A stretch of DNA of 64,000 nt from Kribbella flavida DSM 17836 (lineage in GTDB: Bacteria > Actinomycetota > Actinomycetes > Propionibacteriales > Kribbellaceae): positions 5,518,001 through 5,582,000 of the forward strand of contig NC_013729.1 in assembly GCF_000024345.1 (NCBI RefSeq), written 5' to 3'. Positions 61,755 through 64,000 of the stretch are shown here, in pieces. The notes under the pieces are model-generated. The model saw only the letters and a program-made list of their open reading frames with translations, did no database searches and was not told the DNA's origin. How positions within the stretch are numbered: position 1 is the stretch's first letter; each line of letters starts with the position of its first letter. Position numbers and translations under genes: made by a program.

Positions 61755-63155
61755 ATGGCCCTTCGTCGCACCCCGTCGACTCTCCCCGCCCCCGCCCGCA
61801 GGGTCGATCTCCCCAGCTACGACCGGACGGCGCTGACGCCGGCCGTCGTGCACTTCGGGGTCGGCGGCTTTCACCGCGCCCACCAGTTGAGCTACTTCGA
61901 CGAGCTCGCCAGCCTGCGGGTGAACGACTGGGGCGTTGTCGGCGTCGGGATCAGCAGCCCCCGGATGGGTCAGGTCCTCAGCGGCCAGGACAATCTTTTC
62001 ACCGTCGTCCAGCGCGGCTCGACCGCGAGCACTGCCCGGGTGGTCGGTGTGATGGTCGAGTACCTGCTGCTCGCCGAGGACCGCGACGCCGTCCTCGCGC
62101 GCCTGATCGATCCCCGCATCCGCCTGGTCACCCTGACGATCACCGGCGACGGGTACGCCGCCGGTGGAACCAGCGGCCGCCCGTCCGTCTTCACCGTCAT
62201 CGCGGCCGCCCTGGACCTGCGGCGGCAGCGGGGCATCACCCCCTTCACCGTGCTGTCCTGCGACAACCTGCCGGACAACGGTGCGGCCGCCCGGAGCGCG
62301 GTGGTCGCCGCCGCCGAGCAACGCAGTACCGAGCTGGCCGCGTGGATCGACCGGTCGGTGGCCTTTCCCGACAGCATGGTGGACCGGATCACGCCCGTCA
62401 CCAGCCCGGGCGACCGGCGGTGGATCGAGCAGGAGTTCCAGGTCAACGACGGCTGGCCGGTGATCACCGAGCCGTTCAGCCAGTGGGTGATCGAGGACCG
62501 CTTCGGCAACGAGCGGCCGCCGCTGGACCGGGTCGGCGTCCGGTACGTCGACGACGTGGCGCCGTACAAGCTGATCAAGACCAGGATGCTGAACGGCGCA
62601 CACTGCGCACTCGGCTACCTCGGGACCCTGGCGGGCCACCGCCGGACCGACGAGGCGATGGCCGACCCGGTCATCGGGCGGTACGTGGCGAAGCTGCTCG
62701 CCGACGAGATCGCGCCGCTGCTGCCGCAGGACGTCCCGGGCATGGAGCTCGGCGAGTACCGACGTACGCTGATCGAGCGGTTCGGCAATCCGGCCGTGGG
62801 CGACGGGCTGGCGCGGCTGTGCCGGCGCGGCTCGACCAAGATGCCCGCCTACCTGTTGCCGTCGCTGCACGCGGCCCAAGCCGCCGGCCGGCCGCGTGAC
62901 CTGCTGCTGCTCGCCGTCGCCGCCTGGTTGCGCTACCTGCACGGCGTCGGCCTGCGCAACGAGACCATCGAGGTCGAGGACGCCCGGCTGGCCGAGCTGC
63001 GAGCACTCGCCGCGCAGGGGCCTGCCGCCGTGCTCACCCTGACCGACGTCTTCGCCGACCTGGCCCACCACGACGACGACGTCCGCACGATCGAAACGAT
63101 GATCAGCAGCCTCGACCACCGAGGCCTGACCCCGACGATGAGGACCTACCTTTGA
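61755..63155 (+). CDS. Mannitol dehydrogenase family polyol dehydrogenase
   Basis: 466 aa from ATG 61755, an AAGGAG ribosome site in front. It starts VVHFGVGGFHRAHQLSYFDEL (NAD site of the family), then TLTITGDGY, VLSCDNLPDNGAAAR, RITPVTSP and the catalytic Lys in PYKLIKTRMLNGAH. It oxidises mannitol, arabinitol or an equivalent polyol, or the reverse. Its stop overlaps the HAD gene (TTGA), which overlaps a probable CDP-glycerol-transferase-like gene. That neighbourhood suggests the polyol goes into a cell-wall polymer. Confidence 0.92.
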   Translation: MALRRTPSTLPAPARRVDLPSYDRTALTPAVVHFGVGGFHRAHQLSYFDELASLRVNDWGVVGVGISSPRMGQVLSGQDNLFTVVQRGSTASTARVVGVMVEYLLLAEDRDAVLARLIDPRIRLVTLTITGDGYAAGGTSGRPSVFTVIAAALDLRRQRGITPFTVLSCDNLPDNGAAARSAVVAAAEQRSTELAAWIDRSVAFPDSMVDRITPVTSPGDRRWIEQEFQVNDGWPVITEPFSQWVIEDRFGNERPPLDRVGVRYVDDVAPYKLIKTRMLNGAHCALGYLGTLAGHRRTDEAMADPVIGRYVAKLLADEIAPLLPQDVPGMELGEYRRTLIERFGNPAVGDGLARLCRRGSTKMPAYLLPSLHAAQAAGRPRDLLLLAVAAWLRYLHGVGLRNETIEVEDARLAELRALAAQGPAAVLTLTDVFADLAHHDDDVRTIETMISSLDHRGLTPTMRTYL

Positions 63156-63961
63156 CCGCACCGATTCCCCGTCCGCACCCCCGCGGCGAAACCCTCCCGA
63201 CGTCCGTCACCGACGCCGTCCAGGTCCTGCTGTGCGACGCCGACGGCAACCTGTTCCCGTCCGAGGAGCCGGCTTTCGCCGCGTCCGCGCAGGTGACGAA
63301 CCGGTTCCTGACCGGACTCGGCGTGACCGGCGCCCTCAGCGCCGAGCAGCTGCGCCGCGCGACGACCGGGATGACGTTCCGGCGGACCGCGCTCGCGCTC
63401 GCGGCCGAGCACGGAGTCCACGAGGTTCCGGACCTCGAGGCCTGGGTGGACGAGGAGAAGCGTGTCGTCACCGCTCACCTCCAGCGAACGCTCACTCCCG
63501 ACCGGTCCGTCATCGACCCGCTGACCGAGCTCGGGCGGCACCTGGTGCTCGCCGCGGTCAGCTCCAGTGCGCTGACCCGGCTGCACACCTGCCTGGCCGC
63601 CACCGGCCTGAACGAGCTGATCCGGACCGAGCTGGTGTTCTCCGCGGAGGACTCGCTGGCCACCCCGACGAGCAAGCCGGATCCGGCGATCTACCGGTAC
63701 GCCTGTGAGCGGCTCGGCATCGAGCCCGCCGCCGGCCTCGCGGTCGAGGACTCGGTCCCGGGCGTTCGATCGGCCGTCGCGGCCGGCTGCCCCACGATCG
63801 GCAACGTCGTCTTCGTGCCCGCCGCCGAACGCGCGCAGCGAATCGCCGCTCTGCACGACGCCGGGGTGCTGACTGTGGTGTCCTCGTGGAACGAGCTCGC
63901 CGACCTGCTGCTTCCCGCGCTCGGACATCGTGCTGCGACCGCGGAGGTGCCTGTTCGATGA
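63152..63961 (+). CDS. HAD-IA family hydrolase, coupled to the polyol dehydrogenase
   Basis: 269 aa from TTG 63152, overlapping the previous stop (TTGA). HAD motifs: LLCDADGNLFPSE (Asp nucleophile, the acid is the second Asp), LAAVSSSALTRLH (motif II Ser), SKPDPAIYRY (Lys) and AVEDSVPGVRSAVAAG. It is a sugar- or polyol-phosphate phosphatase by family. The first motif has DADGN rather than DxDGT. It overlaps the next gene by 4 bp, so all three are coupled. Confidence 0.88.
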   Translation: MTAPIPRPHPRGETLPTSVTDAVQVLLCDADGNLFPSEEPAFAASAQVTNRFLTGLGVTGALSAEQLRRATTGMTFRRTALALAAEHGVHEVPDLEAWVDEEKRVVTAHLQRTLTPDRSVIDPLTELGRHLVLAAVSSSALTRLHTCLAATGLNELIRTELVFSAEDSLATPTSKPDPAIYRYACERLGIEPAAGLAVEDSVPGVRSAVAAGCPTIGNVVFVPAAERAQRIAALHDAGVLTVVSSWNELADLLLPALGHRAATAEVPVR

Positions 63962-64000
63962 AGATCGTCTACAACGCCTTCGGCGGCCGGTACTGCGACA
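63958..64000 (+). CDS. Partial CDS: start of a probable CDP-glycerol glycerophosphotransferase-like protein
   Basis: Only the first 14 codons are inside the window: MKIVYNAFGGRYCD. The ATG overlaps the HAD stop (ATGA). This start resembles actinobacterial glycosyl/CDP-glycerol transferase-type proteins that often open MKIVYNAFGGRYSDSPRAL, and its position behind polyol and phosphatase genes fits. The call rests on a very short piece. Confidence 0.4.
   Translation, partial: MKIVYNAFGGRYCD

Noticed and set aside
1-64000. tRNA genes, rRNA, CRISPR arrays, insertion sequences and prophage
   Set aside because: I scanned for cloverleaf-like segments, regular spaced repeats, transposases and phage structural genes and saw none that I could support; a tRNAscan or CRISPR search would be decisive.

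Overview
The window is about 64 kb of very GC-rich DNA with dense, short-spaced genes, many GTG starts, ATGA/GTGA/TAGTG stop-start overlaps, an ergothioneine cluster, F420-type oxidoreductases, an IdeR-type iron box and a riboflavin operon containing RibM. This points to the chromosome of a high-GC actinobacterium. A Kribbella-like member of the Nocardioidaceae is plausible, but that is an inference from gene content only. I see no rRNA, tRNA, CRISPR array, insertion sequence or prophage, so this looks like ordinary core and near-core chromosome.

Layout. 1-4470 (minus): ald, xerD, a beta-lactamase-fold hydrolase, parA and the first 61 codons of the gene after it, the usual actinobacterial xerD-parA chromosome-segregation neighbourhood. 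4832-11590: single enzymes (a fluoroacetate-dehalogenase-like hydrolase, a DHFR/RibD-fold reductase, an F420 LLM oxidoreductase, a DUF985 cupin, a HIT-like protein, an HSL-type esterase, an MBL hydrolase and a P1 peptidase). 11811-17755: a large secreted subtilase, a WYL regulator divergent from a two-repeat calycin-like protein, and an I36-type secreted protein. 17798-22085 (minus): FMN riboswitch followed by ribD-ribE-ribM-ribBA-ribH. 22262-25258: an ABC-F protein behind two tiny overlapping leader ORFs, then a membrane-anchored Ser/Thr kinase. 25411-27334: a LysR regulator, a small secreted protein that looks frameshifted, three palindromic operators and an XRE regulator. 27473-29836: a polar amino-acid ABC importer.

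29983-39037: a NodB deacetylase, then on the minus strand PPOX-cobL-cobM-cobK-rpe-HAD (cobalamin C-methylation plus pentose phosphate), a hypothetical gene, and an ABC-2 exporter divergent from its probable MarR-like regulator. 39122-42614: a secreted S33 peptidase, an HTH protein fused to an NBR1-type Ig domain, and a secreted CHAP/NlpC-like protein. 42773-44019: a LacI regulator, its operators and the last 32 codons of a sugar-binding protein. 44035-48318 (minus): egtA-egtB-egtC-egtD without egtE. 48455-53015: an iron-siderophore uptake locus around an IdeR box.

53073-64000: an inverted-repeat element, a hypothetical gene, a coupled folP2 / RibD-like reductase / LigB-like operon, an L-fucose oxidation trio behind a perfect palindrome, a type II NADH dehydrogenase, a small Cys protein, and a right-edge operon of mannitol-dehydrogenase family, HAD and the start of a probable CDP-glycerol-transferase-type protein.

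The most unusual items are the ABC-F leader with two stop-start-coupled uORFs, the folP2/reductase/LigB-like operon, the three-palindrome divergent control region at 26679-26759 with its frameshifted secreted peptide, and the decayed sugar-transport locus where egtE would be expected.
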